From: Spirosoma panaciterrae DSM 21099
GTDB lineage: Bacteria; Bacteroidota; Bacteroidia; Cytophagales; Spirosomataceae
Direction: 5' to 3'
Assembly: GCF_000374025.1 (NCBI RefSeq)
Contig: NZ_KB893189.1
Location: 1 to 64,000, forward strand
Length of the DNA stretch: 64,000 nucleotides
Translations under genes and position numbers: made by a program
The notes under the pieces: generated by a model
Seen by the model: the letters and a program-made list of their open reading frames with translations, nothing else
Databases searched by the model: none
What the model was told of the DNA's origin: nothing
Part shown: positions 1 through 8,689 of the stretch, piece after piece
Position numbering within the stretch: the first letter of the stretch is position 1
Layout of the letters: the number at the start of each line of letters is the position of its first letter

Positions 1-202
1 TCCACTGGTCAAAATAATAGTATACGGCTTGCCAGTGCGGAAAGCTAGGCGGCAGGTTTCGCCATTGACAGCCGGTGCGTAACATCCAGAAGATGGCATC
101 CATGACGGCACGTAATTGGTGTTTACGCTTGCGTTGAAGGTTAAAAAAAGGCGAAATTGCTGCCCACTGGTAGTCGGTCAGTGGTTGCCACTGCTTAGTC
201 AT
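1..202 (-). CDS. IS5-family transposase, N-terminal part, runs off the left edge
   Basis: Reading the minus strand from an ATG at 202-200 gives an open frame of 67 codons to the window edge. It begins MTKQWQPLTDYQWAAISPFF and continues with RAVMDAIFWMLRTGCQWRNL and a segment ending YYYFDQW. This order, with the W-R-x-L-P block after a TGCQW element, is the N-terminal DUF4096-type domain of IS5/IS4-like transposases. The DDE catalytic residues would lie outside the window, so nothing can be said about activity. The gene points away from the truncated beta-helix gene to its right, so the element inserted into or next to that gene. The family call rests on the pattern seen here; the IS subgroup is not determined. 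Confidence 0.85.
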   Translation of the reverse strand, partial: MTKQWQPLTDYQWAAISPFFNLQRKRKHQLRAVMDAIFWMLRTGCQWRNLPPSFPHWQAVYYYFDQW

Positions 203-245
203 TACTTTGTTTCTTGGTCGATACAAAGTTGACTCGACTACCAGT
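1..245. mobile_element. End of an IS5-type insertion sequence
   Basis: The transposase start at 202 places the left terminus of the element a few tens of bases further right, roughly 230-250. ACTTTGT and ACAAAGT form a short inverted pair between 203 and 230. The exact terminal inverted repeat and target duplication cannot be fixed because the other end lies outside the window. The right boundary given here is an estimate. Confidence 0.5.
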
Positions 246-906
246 CCTTATCAATTCCCCAACAAGCTCTAATAATACGGTGACAAATGGAACAGGTGGT
301 GCTATTGATGTACAATTTGCAAGCATGAATTTTAATAATTGTATTTTTTCTAATAACAACGCCACCTATGGAGGAGTTTTACACAGTTCACCTATAGCAA
401 ATACGAAACAAGATTTTGTTAATTGCACATTTATCAGCAACACAGCGAAGCAATCAGGCGGGGTTTTCAGTAATTATTCGGGTTATGTACTCAGTTCAAA
501 TGATGTAGGAATCTGGGCAAATTTTTCGGAAAATAAGATCAATTTAAAAAACTGTTTAATCTGGCAAAATGTGGCTCCAGATGAGCCCGTTTTTAAATCT
601 CAAATCTATTCCAACTTTACTCCGCCACAAGTCGATTTTTCAACTACGTACTCACTTATCCAGAACGGCTACCCAGGCACTGGCAATCTCAACACAGATC
701 CACTTTTTGTTGACCCAGCCCTTGGCAACTTTAGATTGCAACCCACAAGTCCGGCCGTTAATACGGGTAGCCCCGATATAACTGACTTGTTGCCGACCGA
801 TATTACGGGCAATCCACGGATTCAGGGTAATCGGGTCGATATGGGTGCGTTTGAGTTTATAGGATGCACCGTCTGTCTGCCCCTAAGCATCAGTAAAACT
901 CGCTGA
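214..906 (+). pseudogene. Right-handed beta-helix surface protein, C-terminal remnant cut by the IS
   Basis: The frame encodes about 220 residues of parallel beta-helix type: repeated short strands ending in N-C-x-F/I-x-x-N turns (NFNNCIFSNNNA, DFVNCTFISNTA, NLKNCLIWQN). These are followed by the choice-of-anchor-type ending DPLFVDPALGNFRL, SPAVNTGSP and RVDMGAFEF. Such proteins are secreted adhesins or polysaccharide-binding proteins with a signal peptide and several hundred residues. Here there is no signal peptide. The nominal TTG start and first residues (about 214-245) fall within the IS terminal sequence, so the front of the gene is gone. The closing segment after AFEF (CTVCLPLSISKTR) resembles linkers that normally lead into further domains, so the 3' end may be shortened as well. 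Family certain; pseudogene status inferred. Confidence 0.7.
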
Positions 907-1210
907 TTCTAAGGGTAGAATAAGCGAAAGCGAATGGGGTTCATCTTCTGACAATAATCCGGTTCTTATTCCAATAGCCTGTCTCGGGCACTAATTATTC
1001 ACCGAATTAGTACGAATTCCTACCGTTAAGTCATTTCGCAGCTAAACCCTAGGAAAACCAAAGCCCTATTGATTGATTTGCAGATAGTTATACACTCAAT
1101 TAAATATATAGCTATCTGACTTCTCCTGGTTGGTGCAGGTATTCATATGTATTGGGTTGTTGCGCTCCTGCGTACTAGAAGTTAAGTCTCTTCTCTAAAA
1201 CCAATGCCTT
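907..1210. other. Intergenic, no gene seen
   Basis: An AT-rich stretch of about 300 bases between the beta-helix remnant and the next gene. No convincing open frame, RNA gene, strong hairpin or exact TAnnTTTG promoter box was found. The promoter of the 1211 gene probably lies here but does not match the consensus. Confidence 0.5.
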
Positions 1211-1645
1211 ATGAAACTGTCTGCGCTTATTGTATTGCTTGCATTAACCACCCAGGCCTTTGGTCAATCTAAAACGGCTAGTCGTACCATGGCTCATTCT
1301 GGCGAAACCGTTTGGGTATGCCTCGACCCGATCAAGAAGGACAAACGTGCCCAATATGAGCGCTTTCTGCACGAAATTTTCTGGCCCGGCGCATCAAAAC
1401 TCAGCCCTGCTGAGCAAAAAGTATTTCAGCAAACACGTATTCTACACCCCACTAAAGCCGAATCAGACGGCAGCTATGCCTACTTTTTCGTGATGGACCC
1501 CGTTCTTAAAGGGGGCGATTATGACATTCCAAGCTTACTTACTAAAATGTATGGCAAGGCAAAAGCCACCGAATATGCTAAGTTATACGATACGGCTCAT
1601 GCCCGCCCGCAAGTGTGTTACGTGACCACGCAATCGAAGGACTAG
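1211..1645 (+). CDS. Exported protein of unknown function, 144 aa
   Basis: A small secreted or periplasmic protein. Residues 1-18 form a signal peptide (MKLSALIVLLALTTQAFGQ, cleavage after G or Q). The mature part of about 125 residues is mixed alpha/beta, with a W-V-C-L-D-P opening strand, a basic helix (KKDKRAQYERFLHEIFWPG), a central Y-A-Y-F-F-V-M-D strand and a closing strand Q-V-C-Y-V-T. Two cysteines, one near each end, could pair. The layout recalls dimeric alpha/beta-barrel (ferredoxin-like) proteins, but I do not recognise the family. ATG is the only sensible start because it opens the signal peptide. It stands alone, with about 300 bases on its left and 217 on its right. Confidence 0.8.
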   Translation: MKLSALIVLLALTTQAFGQSKTASRTMAHSGETVWVCLDPIKKDKRAQYERFLHEIFWPGASKLSPAEQKVFQQTRILHPTKAESDGSYAYFFVMDPVLKGGDYDIPSLLTKMYGKAKATEYAKLYDTAHARPQVCYVTTQSKD

Positions 1646-1862
1646 GTGAAAAACAACTAATCTTCCAAACGGCGTAGGATACAGCCTTAGCCCCTGCGAT
1701 TAACCTAAATGAAGGCCTATGAAGGTGGAAAGGTGTATTTATCAGAAAAAAGAATCTGAGGTTTTTCCCTATTTGCCTGTTAAATACGTGAACAGGACCA
1801 TCTACGTTGATATGGTAGGGAGAAGCGTATAACGAACCGTTATTTTTTGCTTTCTTTACGGC

Positions 1863-2885
1863 ATGACCAGACTGAAAGCAGCCATCATTGGCGGAGGCAA
1901 TATTGCCGACAAGAATCATATTCCAGCCCTTAAACACCTATCCGACCAGGTCGATCTGGTTGCCATTTGCAGTCGCGACCTCAGTAAAGCCCGTGCTTTA
2001 GCCGATTTGCATGACGTCCCACACGCTTTTGACCAAACGGCCGAATTATACAGACAATGCGCTCCCGATGTGGTAATTATCTGTACGCCAAACTATCTCC
2101 ACTATCTCCAAACGATTGAGGCACTGGAACAGGGTTGCCATGTCTTTTGTGAAAAGCCCCCCGCTCTGAATGCCCAAAATGCCCGGGAGATGGCCGATCT
2201 GGCCCATCACAAAGGACGTGTACTAGCCTACAATTTTCAGCTTCGGCAAGCCAGTGAATATGCACTCCTTATGCGTTGCAAGGCCGATGGACTTTTGGGG
2301 GACATCTATCATATTAAAGCCTCTTTTGTGCGTCGTCGGGGCATTCCAGGCTGGGGCTATTTTACCAACAAAGCCATGCAGGGTGGTGGGGCATTAATGG
2401 ACCTGGGCGTGCATGTGCTGGACCTGGCTCTTCATACCTTAGGCTACCCATCGCCCGATCAGGTCTTGGGTAATACGTACGATTTTATTGGGAAAGCGGG
2501 CGGTAAAGGGTTGCTGGGTCAGTGGAATCCCGATGCATTCGAGGTTGAAGATGGGGCTACTGCGTATCTGACGTTTCCGAATAAAGCGTCGATTATGCTC
2601 TCCGCATCATTTGCTCTGAACATGGAAGCCGAAAAAGAGCGGAACCTGGAGGTATTTGGCTCCAGGGGTGGCGCAAAGCTCTTCCCATTTTCGCTGCATA
2701 CTGAGCTGGCGGGCGAACTGGCCGATATTCATTTTCCTTTTCTGGAAGACATCGACATTCAACTCAAAAATACCAGCGCTTTTCTGGATGCCTGTGCGGG
2801 TAAACCATCCAACGTGTGCACAGCCGAGCAGGGCGCTATTTTACAGGAAATCGTTGAGCGAATTTACCAGTCGGCAGAACGATAA
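1863..2885 (+). CDS. Gfo/Idh/MocA-family NAD(P)-dependent oxidoreductase
   Basis: A 340-residue sugar- or polyol-type dehydrogenase. The N-terminal Rossmann fold shows A-I-I-G-G-G-N-I-A at residues 7-15 and V-A-I-C-S-R-D about 28 residues later. The family signature CEKPPALN sits near residue 96, where the EKP lysine contacts the cofactor and substrate. The C-terminal alpha/beta domain contains GGGALMDLGVHVLDLAL, whose D and H are the usual catalytic pair of this superfamily. No signal peptide is present, so the enzyme is cytoplasmic. The substrate cannot be told from sequence; family members act on inositols, glucose-type sugars or biliverdin. The pirin gene follows 26 bp downstream on the same strand, so the two are probably co-transcribed. 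Confidence 0.92.
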   Translation: MTRLKAAIIGGGNIADKNHIPALKHLSDQVDLVAICSRDLSKARALADLHDVPHAFDQTAELYRQCAPDVVIICTPNYLHYLQTIEALEQGCHVFCEKPPALNAQNAREMADLAHHKGRVLAYNFQLRQASEYALLMRCKADGLLGDIYHIKASFVRRRGIPGWGYFTNKAMQGGGALMDLGVHVLDLALHTLGYPSPDQVLGNTYDFIGKAGGKGLLGQWNPDAFEVEDGATAYLTFPNKASIMLSASFALNMEAEKERNLEVFGSRGGAKLFPFSLHTELAGELADIHFPFLEDIDIQLKNTSAFLDACAGKPSNVCTAEQGAILQEIVERIYQSAER

Positions 2886-2911
2886 ATTCATTTTACCTCT
2901 ACTATCACAGC

Positions 2912-3832
2912 ATGTTAGATCTGATTATCGACGCTCGTCCGGCTTCTTTGGGTAATGGATTCTCGGTTCGGCGTATACTCCCCTACCGACTTCGTCGAAT
3001 GCTGGGCCCGTTTATTTTCATGGATCATGGTGGGCCGGTCAATTTTACGGCAGAGCAGGCTCCCCGCATGGATGTACTCCCCCATCCTCACATTGGCCTG
3101 TCGACCGTGAGTTACCTGTTCGATGGGCAGGTTACTCACCGGGATAGCCTGGGGGTCGAGCAGATCATCCGTCCTGGCGAAGTCAACTGGATGACGGCCG
3201 GACGTGGAATCGCCCATTCGGAACGCTTTGAAGATCCGGCCACGTTAGCGGGCGGACAATTGGAAATGATTCAGACCTGGGTGGCGTTACCCGATGCCCA
3301 CGAGGAGGACACCCCTAGTTTCGAAAATTATCAACCCCACGAACTCCCTGTTTTTACCGATAAAGGGGTCTGGTTACGACTGATTGCGGGTAATGCGTTT
3401 GGCCTGTCTAATCATGTAACCACCCATTCTCCGTTGTTTTATGCCCACGTTGTCTTACAGCCGGGCACCCGATTTGGTATGCCCGTTGGGTATCCCGAAC
3501 GGGGTGCCTATGTAGCCAAAGGTACGGTAGATATTAACGGCCATCGTTATGGAGCGGGTCAGTTGCTGGTCTTTACACCCGGTATCGACCCTGTTCTGAC
3601 GGCCCTTGAACCTACCACGATCATGCTACTGGGGGGCGAACCTCTAGGCGAGCGATTTATCTGGTGGAATTTTGTATCCTCCCGCAAAGATCGGATCGAA
3701 CAGGCGAAAGCCGACTGGGAGGCTGGCCGGATCGCTTTACCTCCCAACGACAACAAAGAATTTATTCCACTTCCCCAGGACCAGTCCAAACCGGCAGGCT
3801 CAGGCACACCCCCTCCTCAGCCTTTGTCGTAA
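2912..3832 (+). CDS. Pirin family protein (bicupin, quercetinase-like)
   Basis: A 306-residue bicupin. The N-terminal cupin contains the pirin signature HPHIGLSTVSYLFDGQVTHRDS (about residues 62-83), which supplies the histidines that hold the metal, followed by the W-M-T-A-G-R-G-I-A-H-S-E strand with the further His and Glu ligands. The C-terminal half has the second, degenerate cupin ending in L-L-G-G-E-P-L-G-E and the usual W-W-N-F-V block. Bacterial pirins are iron proteins; some oxidise quercetin and others modulate metabolic enzymes, so the role here is open. It follows the oxidoreductase gene by 26 bp. Its stop lies only 2 bp from the stop of the convergent gene, leaving no room for a separate terminator. 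Confidence 0.93.
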   Translation: MLDLIIDARPASLGNGFSVRRILPYRLRRMLGPFIFMDHGGPVNFTAEQAPRMDVLPHPHIGLSTVSYLFDGQVTHRDSLGVEQIIRPGEVNWMTAGRGIAHSERFEDPATLAGGQLEMIQTWVALPDAHEEDTPSFENYQPHELPVFTDKGVWLRLIAGNAFGLSNHVTTHSPLFYAHVVLQPGTRFGMPVGYPERGAYVAKGTVDINGHRYGAGQLLVFTPGIDPVLTALEPTTIMLLGGEPLGERFIWWNFVSSRKDRIEQAKADWEAGRIALPPNDNKEFIPLPQDQSKPAGSGTPPPQPLS

Positions 3833-3834
3833 GC

Positions 3835-4959
3835 TTACCGTTTGCTACGGTGCTTTAATCGTTTTTCCAGCCGAATGACATGCAGGGTCAGCTCTTCCAC
3901 TTTTTGCAACAACAGGGCGTTCATCTGTACCAAATCGACTCCTTCTTTTTGTACGGTTTCGGCGCTCGGCATATCCGGCAAATGGCCGTGCTGCCGGATG
4001 TACCGTTCGGTCTGGGTTAATGACCGCAGTTGGTAATTCCGCGTAAACACCCGGTCGGCCCACTGATCGGGCGAGTTAATTTGCAGTCTTGGGCGGCCCA
4101 GAACAACCTCACCTATTGCATTGACGGTCAGGAATTTGCTGGTCGATACCACAGGCTGACTTTGTTCGGTAAGGGTCTCCAGCCGTAAACCCGATTCGCC
4201 AGCGTTTTCTCCGACGACATGAAGCCGCGTCGTAGGGGAAGATGTTCCTACGCCCACATTGGCACGATTGCCCAACACAAGTGCGTTGCTGATACCTACC
4301 CGGGCCCCATAACCGATGGCCGTTGCATTAAACAGGGGCTCGCTGCTAGCCAGTACATCGGCCTCGGTGCCTAAAAACGTATTTCCCCGCCCCCGGTCGT
4401 TATGTCCCGTATTGTAACCCAGAAACACATTATTGTCGGAGTTGAACGTAGCAGGGCCGGCTCCCCGACCTACAATGGTGTTGTTACTCCCCGTCTGATT
4501 ACCGCCCCCTGTACAGGCTCCCACAAACACATTGTTTAACCCCGACGTATTGGCTAATCCAGCGCACGACCCAATAAAGGTATTCCCATCGGATGTGGTG
4601 CCAAACCCGGCCTGATTTCCAACAAATGTATTTGAAGAGGCTGTGAGGCTGGCATAGCCTGAAGCGGTTCCTACAAAGGTATTCTGGTTGCCACTCGTGG
4701 CGACAAACCCAGACGCCGACCCCACAAACGTATTGCCTCCTCCTGAAACTGTACCCGAGCCTGCATCGTAGCCAACAAAGGTGTTGTTGGTAGCGGAAAG
4801 TGAAAGGGCGGCTCCGGCATTACCGGAACCGACTACGGTGTTGAATTGCCCGGTCGCCGAACCACTTTGCACTGGAGCATTCAGAATCACCGTAGTTTGG
4901 GCATAAACAGCTCCAGCAAAGAGGCAATTAGCCAGCAAAGTGTAGAAAAAGTATTTCAT
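3835..4959 (-). CDS. TMF-type repeat protein with tail-fibre-like C-terminus, secreted
   Basis: 374 residues. A signal peptide (1-20, ending A-V-Y-A-Q) is followed by roughly ten imperfect repeats of about 22 residues built on N-T-F-V-G-x-x-A-G (about residues 40-215). This is the YadA-head/TMF-like beta-roll seen in trimeric adhesins. Next comes VGVGTSSPTTRLHVVGE, the usual hinge of Bacteroidota tail-fibre-like proteins, and a C-terminal region with HGHLPDMPSAETVQKEG leading into a coiled coil (NALLLQKVEELTLHVIRLEK) that should trimerise. No peptidase dyad of the S74 intramolecular chaperone class was identified. A surface-exposed trimeric fibre is likely; its target is unknown. Its 3' end abuts the pirin gene. 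Confidence 0.8.
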   Translation of the reverse strand: MKYFFYTLLANCLFAGAVYAQTTVILNAPVQSGSATGQFNTVVGSGNAGAALSLSATNNTFVGYDAGSGTVSGGGNTFVGSASGFVATSGNQNTFVGTASGYASLTASSNTFVGNQAGFGTTSDGNTFIGSCAGLANTSGLNNVFVGACTGGGNQTGSNNTIVGRGAGPATFNSDNNVFLGYNTGHNDRGRGNTFLGTEADVLASSEPLFNATAIGYGARVGISNALVLGNRANVGVGTSSPTTRLHVVGENAGESGLRLETLTEQSQPVVSTSKFLTVNAIGEVVLGRPRLQINSPDQWADRVFTRNYQLRSLTQTERYIRQHGHLPDMPSAETVQKEGVDLVQMNALLLQKVEELTLHVIRLEKRLKHRSKR

Positions 4960-4992
4960 AGTTTTGATGCGTTTCTACTGGAAATCATTCGA

Positions 4993-6633
4993 TTAAGCAT
5001 GTAAAGTCATTGCGTCTGACCGCTTTTTCGGGAGTTGAACCGATTTGGTCAGGGAGGTTTTTTGTGTGCTGGCCCGCAGTAGGCTCACGGCCAGCAGCAA
5101 ACAACACATCACCGGAAACCAGTTAGGGTATTTTGTAAAAAACGTCAGTTTCGTATTCGTAATAAGGGTAATAGTCCCCGTCACTTCCTTTTGGCGGGGC
5201 AACAAGGAAACGACCTGTCCGTAGGGGTTTATATAGCCTGAATAGCCTTGGTTTGAGCAACGGGCAACGCTCCGGCGATTCTCAATAGCCCGCAACTGCG
5301 TAAAGGCTAACAGCATTCGTGGGCCAGGGCTATCAAAAAACCACCCATCGTTCATACTAAAAACCAGGAATTCGCTCAGGCCCTGTCCAGTATCCGTCGG
5401 GTTGCTTCCCTCCCGAACCAGGCCAGCGATGGTCGACGGATATAACTGTTCCCAGCATATAGCCATGGCCACACTACGTGGATTGTGCTTCCGATCGTGA
5501 AATTGAAAGACATACGGGGCATCCCCCAGGAGTATGGATGATTTGTCGGGCCGAACCCACTTACTCGCCCAGTTCAGCAGGGTCGGCAACCGCTCTCCGA
5601 ATGCCAGACTCTTTTGCTTCCGATACACCTTCAGGTCGTTTGGGGTAAGGTGCAGCGGAGTGTATACACGGCTAAGCTCGGGGGTAAACACGAAGGCTTC
5701 GTTATAATAGTGGGTACTGTCGACCGGGGTCATCAGGCCTGTCGCAAAGGGCACATTATAAAAAGCTACGTATTGGCGCATACCTGCAAACAAAGACGAA
5801 TCGCGCAGCAGCGGTAAAGGGAAGGCCCCTTCTGGAGCAACCACCAGGTCGGGCTGTTTTTCAATAGCCTTTGTTCCCAGACGAATAAGCCGCTGTATCT
5901 TTTCTCGATAGTTGCTCGATTTCACCGGAGCGTAGGAATCCTCGTTGGTTTGTACTAAACCGACTCGTACTGTACCGGGGTGTAGATCCATAACCATCGT
6001 CGGCTGCCAGAACACCAGAATGCTATAGAGAGCGGGAACAGTCAGCCAGGCTATTCCCCCCCATATCACCCGCCTGATACTGGAACGAAGGGATAAGTCG
6101 GGCGAGCGGTCAAGGATCAGGGCAAGGAGCCCATTCATGCCGATTAGCCAGGCCAATAGTCCCCACTGTCCGGTCAGATCGACAAACTGGTTGAGGAACA
6201 ATAGCCGGGCCTGGGTGTATACGGGGTTTCCGACAGCCAGATTGACATCACTGATGTTCAGCCAGGCCCACTCCCAGATGGTCCAGGTCAAAGGCAACAG
6301 CAGCAGAGCTTTGCGCCACCCCAAATGCCGTTGCAAGGGAAAGTGAACGGCTATGGGTACCCACACAAACAAACTTTGGGTCAGGATGACTGTGGGAATG
6401 GCCCAGATCGATACGTAACTGAGCCACCAGCACACCAACGGAGGAATCAGCACAAACAAAGGCAGCGTGACCCGAACATGCTCACCAAACGAACGCACCG
6501 ATCGTAGGCGCAATAGTACCGGCACCAGAGCAAACCAGGCCAGCCAGCCCGTTTCGAAGGCAAAGTTAGGCCAGGCTAGACCGTAGAGCAGACCCGAGAT
6601 GAGCCAGGCTGGCAATCGATTGAGCCAGCTCAT
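4993..6633 (-). CDS. lnt: Apolipoprotein N-acyltransferase
   Basis: Adds the third acyl chain to the N-terminal cysteine of lipoproteins at the periplasmic face of the inner membrane. The N-terminal half has about six hydrophobic segments, and the C-terminal half is the nitrilase domain. The catalytic triad is visible: Glu in V-V-A-P-E-G-A-F-P (about 268), Lys in V-Y-R-K-Q-K-S-L-A-F-G-E (about 339) and Cys in M-A-I-C-W-E-Q-L-Y-P (about 393); a final transmembrane helix follows. I chose the ATG at 6633, not the in-frame one at 6648, because it forms a 4-base ATGA overlap with the stop of the upstream gene, a classic coupling arrangement. Length 546 aa is normal for the family. Confidence 0.93.
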   Translation of the reverse strand: MSWLNRLPAWLISGLLYGLAWPNFAFETGWLAWFALVPVLLRLRSVRSFGEHVRVTLPLFVLIPPLVCWWLSYVSIWAIPTVILTQSLFVWVPIAVHFPLQRHLGWRKALLLLPLTWTIWEWAWLNISDVNLAVGNPVYTQARLLFLNQFVDLTGQWGLLAWLIGMNGLLALILDRSPDLSLRSSIRRVIWGGIAWLTVPALYSILVFWQPTMVMDLHPGTVRVGLVQTNEDSYAPVKSSNYREKIQRLIRLGTKAIEKQPDLVVAPEGAFPLPLLRDSSLFAGMRQYVAFYNVPFATGLMTPVDSTHYYNEAFVFTPELSRVYTPLHLTPNDLKVYRKQKSLAFGERLPTLLNWASKWVRPDKSSILLGDAPYVFQFHDRKHNPRSVAMAICWEQLYPSTIAGLVREGSNPTDTGQGLSEFLVFSMNDGWFFDSPGPRMLLAFTQLRAIENRRSVARCSNQGYSGYINPYGQVVSLLPRQKEVTGTITLITNTKLTFFTKYPNWFPVMCCLLLAVSLLRASTQKTSLTKSVQLPKKRSDAMTLHA

Positions 6634-7685
6634 CGGGGACAATTGCAACTATTGCTAAACGAAGGCGACAGGCTACGGGTGCTTACAATGGCCGAGTAGG
6701 CGACCTGGCTCAGCTCCGCACTTTTTTTCGAGGGGTTGTAGTTGGCATAATTGGCGACGAACCAGTACCCTTCTTTCGTCACCCAGCCTACTTTCTGATC
6801 CGTTTCCGTGTCGATCAGATTATCCTCCGAAGGGGTAGCTCCCCCCGATGTATCGTAGGTGTGCAGACCCGACCGAATCGTGTATCGCAGAGCCTGAAAC
6901 GAACCCGTTGGGGTGTTCAGTGTACCGAATCCATCAAAAGTCACGGTATCTGCCTGAATGGTTTGCAGCTCGTCGTCCGGGCTATCAAAGAGCGTCGTGC
7001 TGGTAAAGTTGTCACCCAGCTTAGCAGGTAATTGCGTCATGATCGACCCAGACGAGACCGACTCATAATCGCTGCCCACCTTACGGTCCACCGCATAGCC
7101 CAGGAAATTGACGGCCGAACCACTAATCTGGTATTGGCGATACCCAATATTGGCGCGGTTGTCAGCTACATATTTGGTAGCATTGGTAACCCCGGATATA
7201 CGCAGATTGGCGGGAATGCTGCCGGGCGCCACAAAATCCCGTCGGCTGACCTGATCGAGTTGATAGGTCAGATCAGCGGGCAACGTCCAGGTCTGGGCAT
7301 TGGTCAGATCGGCCTTACCGATCACCATGTTCAGGGTACTTTCCGCATTTGAGCCGCCGTATGTGAGCAGGGTGTTGCCTGGCTGGGCGAAGGTATTGAA
7401 ATCGGTCGCTGAGAGCTGAATGGCCCCGGCTGCGCCCAGTTTTGCCCGCCAACGAGCTTCCGTATTGGATACGATATTAGCAAAGGCCAGATCATTGGCA
7501 AGATTGGTCTGTGAACTGGCCAACAGCATTTCACCCTCTGGACGATTTCGCCAGTTAGGGAACAGATTATAGGCCTGAGATGTGTTATATCGGCTAGCTG
7601 CCCCTGTCGTTGTACAATAAGGGTTACTTGCTCCGGCCTCATAAAAAACGGCCAACGTAAGGAGAAGAAGGAGAAAGGAGCGCAT
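6630..7685 (-). CDS. Exported protein of unknown function, coupled to lnt
   Basis: 351 residues with a clear signal peptide (MRSFLLLLLTLAVFYEAGAS). The mature part is rich in Ser, Thr, Asn and Gly and predicted mostly beta, with elements such as L-T-Y-G-G-S-N, F-L-G-Y-A-V-D-R-K and Y-W-F-V-A-N-Y-A-N-Y. Cysteines are confined to the N-terminus (YCTTTG) and the extreme C-terminus (SCNCPR). There is no lipobox. I recognise no family. The stop overlaps the lnt start by ATGA, so the two are translated together. That does not prove a shared function, but it puts expression of a secreted protein and of the lipoprotein acyltransferase under one control. Confidence 0.8.
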   Translation of the reverse strand: MRSFLLLLLTLAVFYEAGASNPYCTTTGAASRYNTSQAYNLFPNWRNRPEGEMLLASSQTNLANDLAFANIVSNTEARWRAKLGAAGAIQLSATDFNTFAQPGNTLLTYGGSNAESTLNMVIGKADLTNAQTWTLPADLTYQLDQVSRRDFVAPGSIPANLRISGVTNATKYVADNRANIGYRQYQISGSAVNFLGYAVDRKVGSDYESVSSGSIMTQLPAKLGDNFTSTTLFDSPDDELQTIQADTVTFDGFGTLNTPTGSFQALRYTIRSGLHTYDTSGGATPSEDNLIDTETDQKVGWVTKEGYWFVANYANYNPSKKSAELSQVAYSAIVSTRSLSPSFSNSCNCPR

Positions 7686-7729
7686 AGTTAAGGCGGCTAG
7701 TAGACAGTACGTTTAAAGAAGTAAAATGG

Positions 7730-8578
7730 CTATTGGCAGCCGCTATATTCGTAGGTGGTTGTTCCCGAACTATTGGTCAACCCCGTGGTTGTATATGTCC
7801 GCAGAGTCATTATTCCGCTCTGATTAGCCGTCCGCTGATAAACATAATCATACGTTTTGGTTAGTGTACCCGTGTAATTACCCGCAGCGTCGTAGGCCGA
7901 ATAAATTTCTACATGATTGGGTGACGTGTTAGGCTGCTTATAGGGGCCAGCGAATTGCAGGTTTTCCATAACTGTTGATGTATATGGATTGATGTACTGA
8001 TTTTTGAATTTGGTGATGTGCGAGCGTATTGCCACAAAATTGCTGTAGACCGTTCGGTATACTACCCGCCCCTGGGCATCTTTTAAGTCTATGTTAGTGC
8101 AGTTATTCTGGCTATCGTAGGTAAACGTTGAATTATAGCCCTCGAAGCCGTTGTAGGCTGCTACCGTATTTTGCACCTTTAGATTGCTGACCCGACCCGA
8201 TGCGTCAAACATAACGGCATATTCACCCAATACCGCCTGGGCGGAAGGGTCCAGCAGTTGAATTTTGGAGAGAGTAGCCCCCGAATACACATAGCGAATG
8301 TTCAGGCCGTTCAGGTTCTGACTGGTAATTTTTCCATCGGCATCGAAAACGTTCGTATATAGTTCCGTTTTGGCCCCACTCGAATAAGATTGAATGGAGG
8401 TGATTAACCCCCGCGAATCGTAGGCCGGAACATCGTAACTCGTGCTGGAGTAAACGATTTTAGTGAGAACACAGTCATCTGGATTGGTGGACAGATTGGC
8501 AGGATCTGGGTCGTTTTTGGATTGGCAGGCTAGTATTCCAAAAAGCAACACCAGCAAATAGGTAGAAATTGATTTCAT
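7730..8578 (-). CDS. Lipoprotein with RHS/DUF4595-like beta repeats
   Basis: 282 residues with a lipoprotein signal peptide ending F-G-I-L-A-C-Q, Cys18 being the acylated residue. The mature chain is a string of antiparallel strands with recurring Y-D-S-R-G-L-I-T-S-I, F-D-A-D-G-K-I-T-S and T-Y-D-S-Q-N-N-C-T-N-I motifs. This is the pattern of DUF4595/RHS-like repeats in Bacteroidota surface lipoproteins. No catalytic motif is visible, and a structural or binding role on the cell surface is the likeliest reading. It lies on the same strand as, and 44 bp upstream of, the exported protein and lnt genes, so the three may form one transcript. Confidence 0.8.
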   Translation of the reverse strand: MKSISTYLLVLLFGILACQSKNDPDPANLSTNPDDCVLTKIVYSSTSYDVPAYDSRGLITSIQSYSSGAKTELYTNVFDADGKITSQNLNGLNIRYVYSGATLSKIQLLDPSAQAVLGEYAVMFDASGRVSNLKVQNTVAAYNGFEGYNSTFTYDSQNNCTNIDLKDAQGRVVYRTVYSNFVAIRSHITKFKNQYINPYTSTVMENLQFAGPYKQPNTSPNHVEIYSAYDAAGNYTGTLTKTYDYVYQRTANQSGIMTLRTYTTTGLTNSSGTTTYEYSGCQ

Positions 8579-8626
8579 TACGTTTTAGCGTTTTCTATTC
8601 GCCTACTTAGGCTATTTAGTATAGCG

Positions 8627-8634
8627 CAAACCTA
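8627..8634 (-). promoter_or_regulatory. Candidate -7 box for the lipoprotein gene
   Basis: On the minus strand the bases read TAGGTTTG, an exact match to the Bacteroidota -7 pattern TAnnTTTG, about 48 bp upstream of the lipoprotein start. No TTG was found at the expected -33 spacing, so only half of the promoter is supported. Confidence 0.35.
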
Positions 8635-8689
8635 GAGAAACCTACCTCATATACCCCGATAAACAGGGTGGACAAAAAGTGGACAATTT

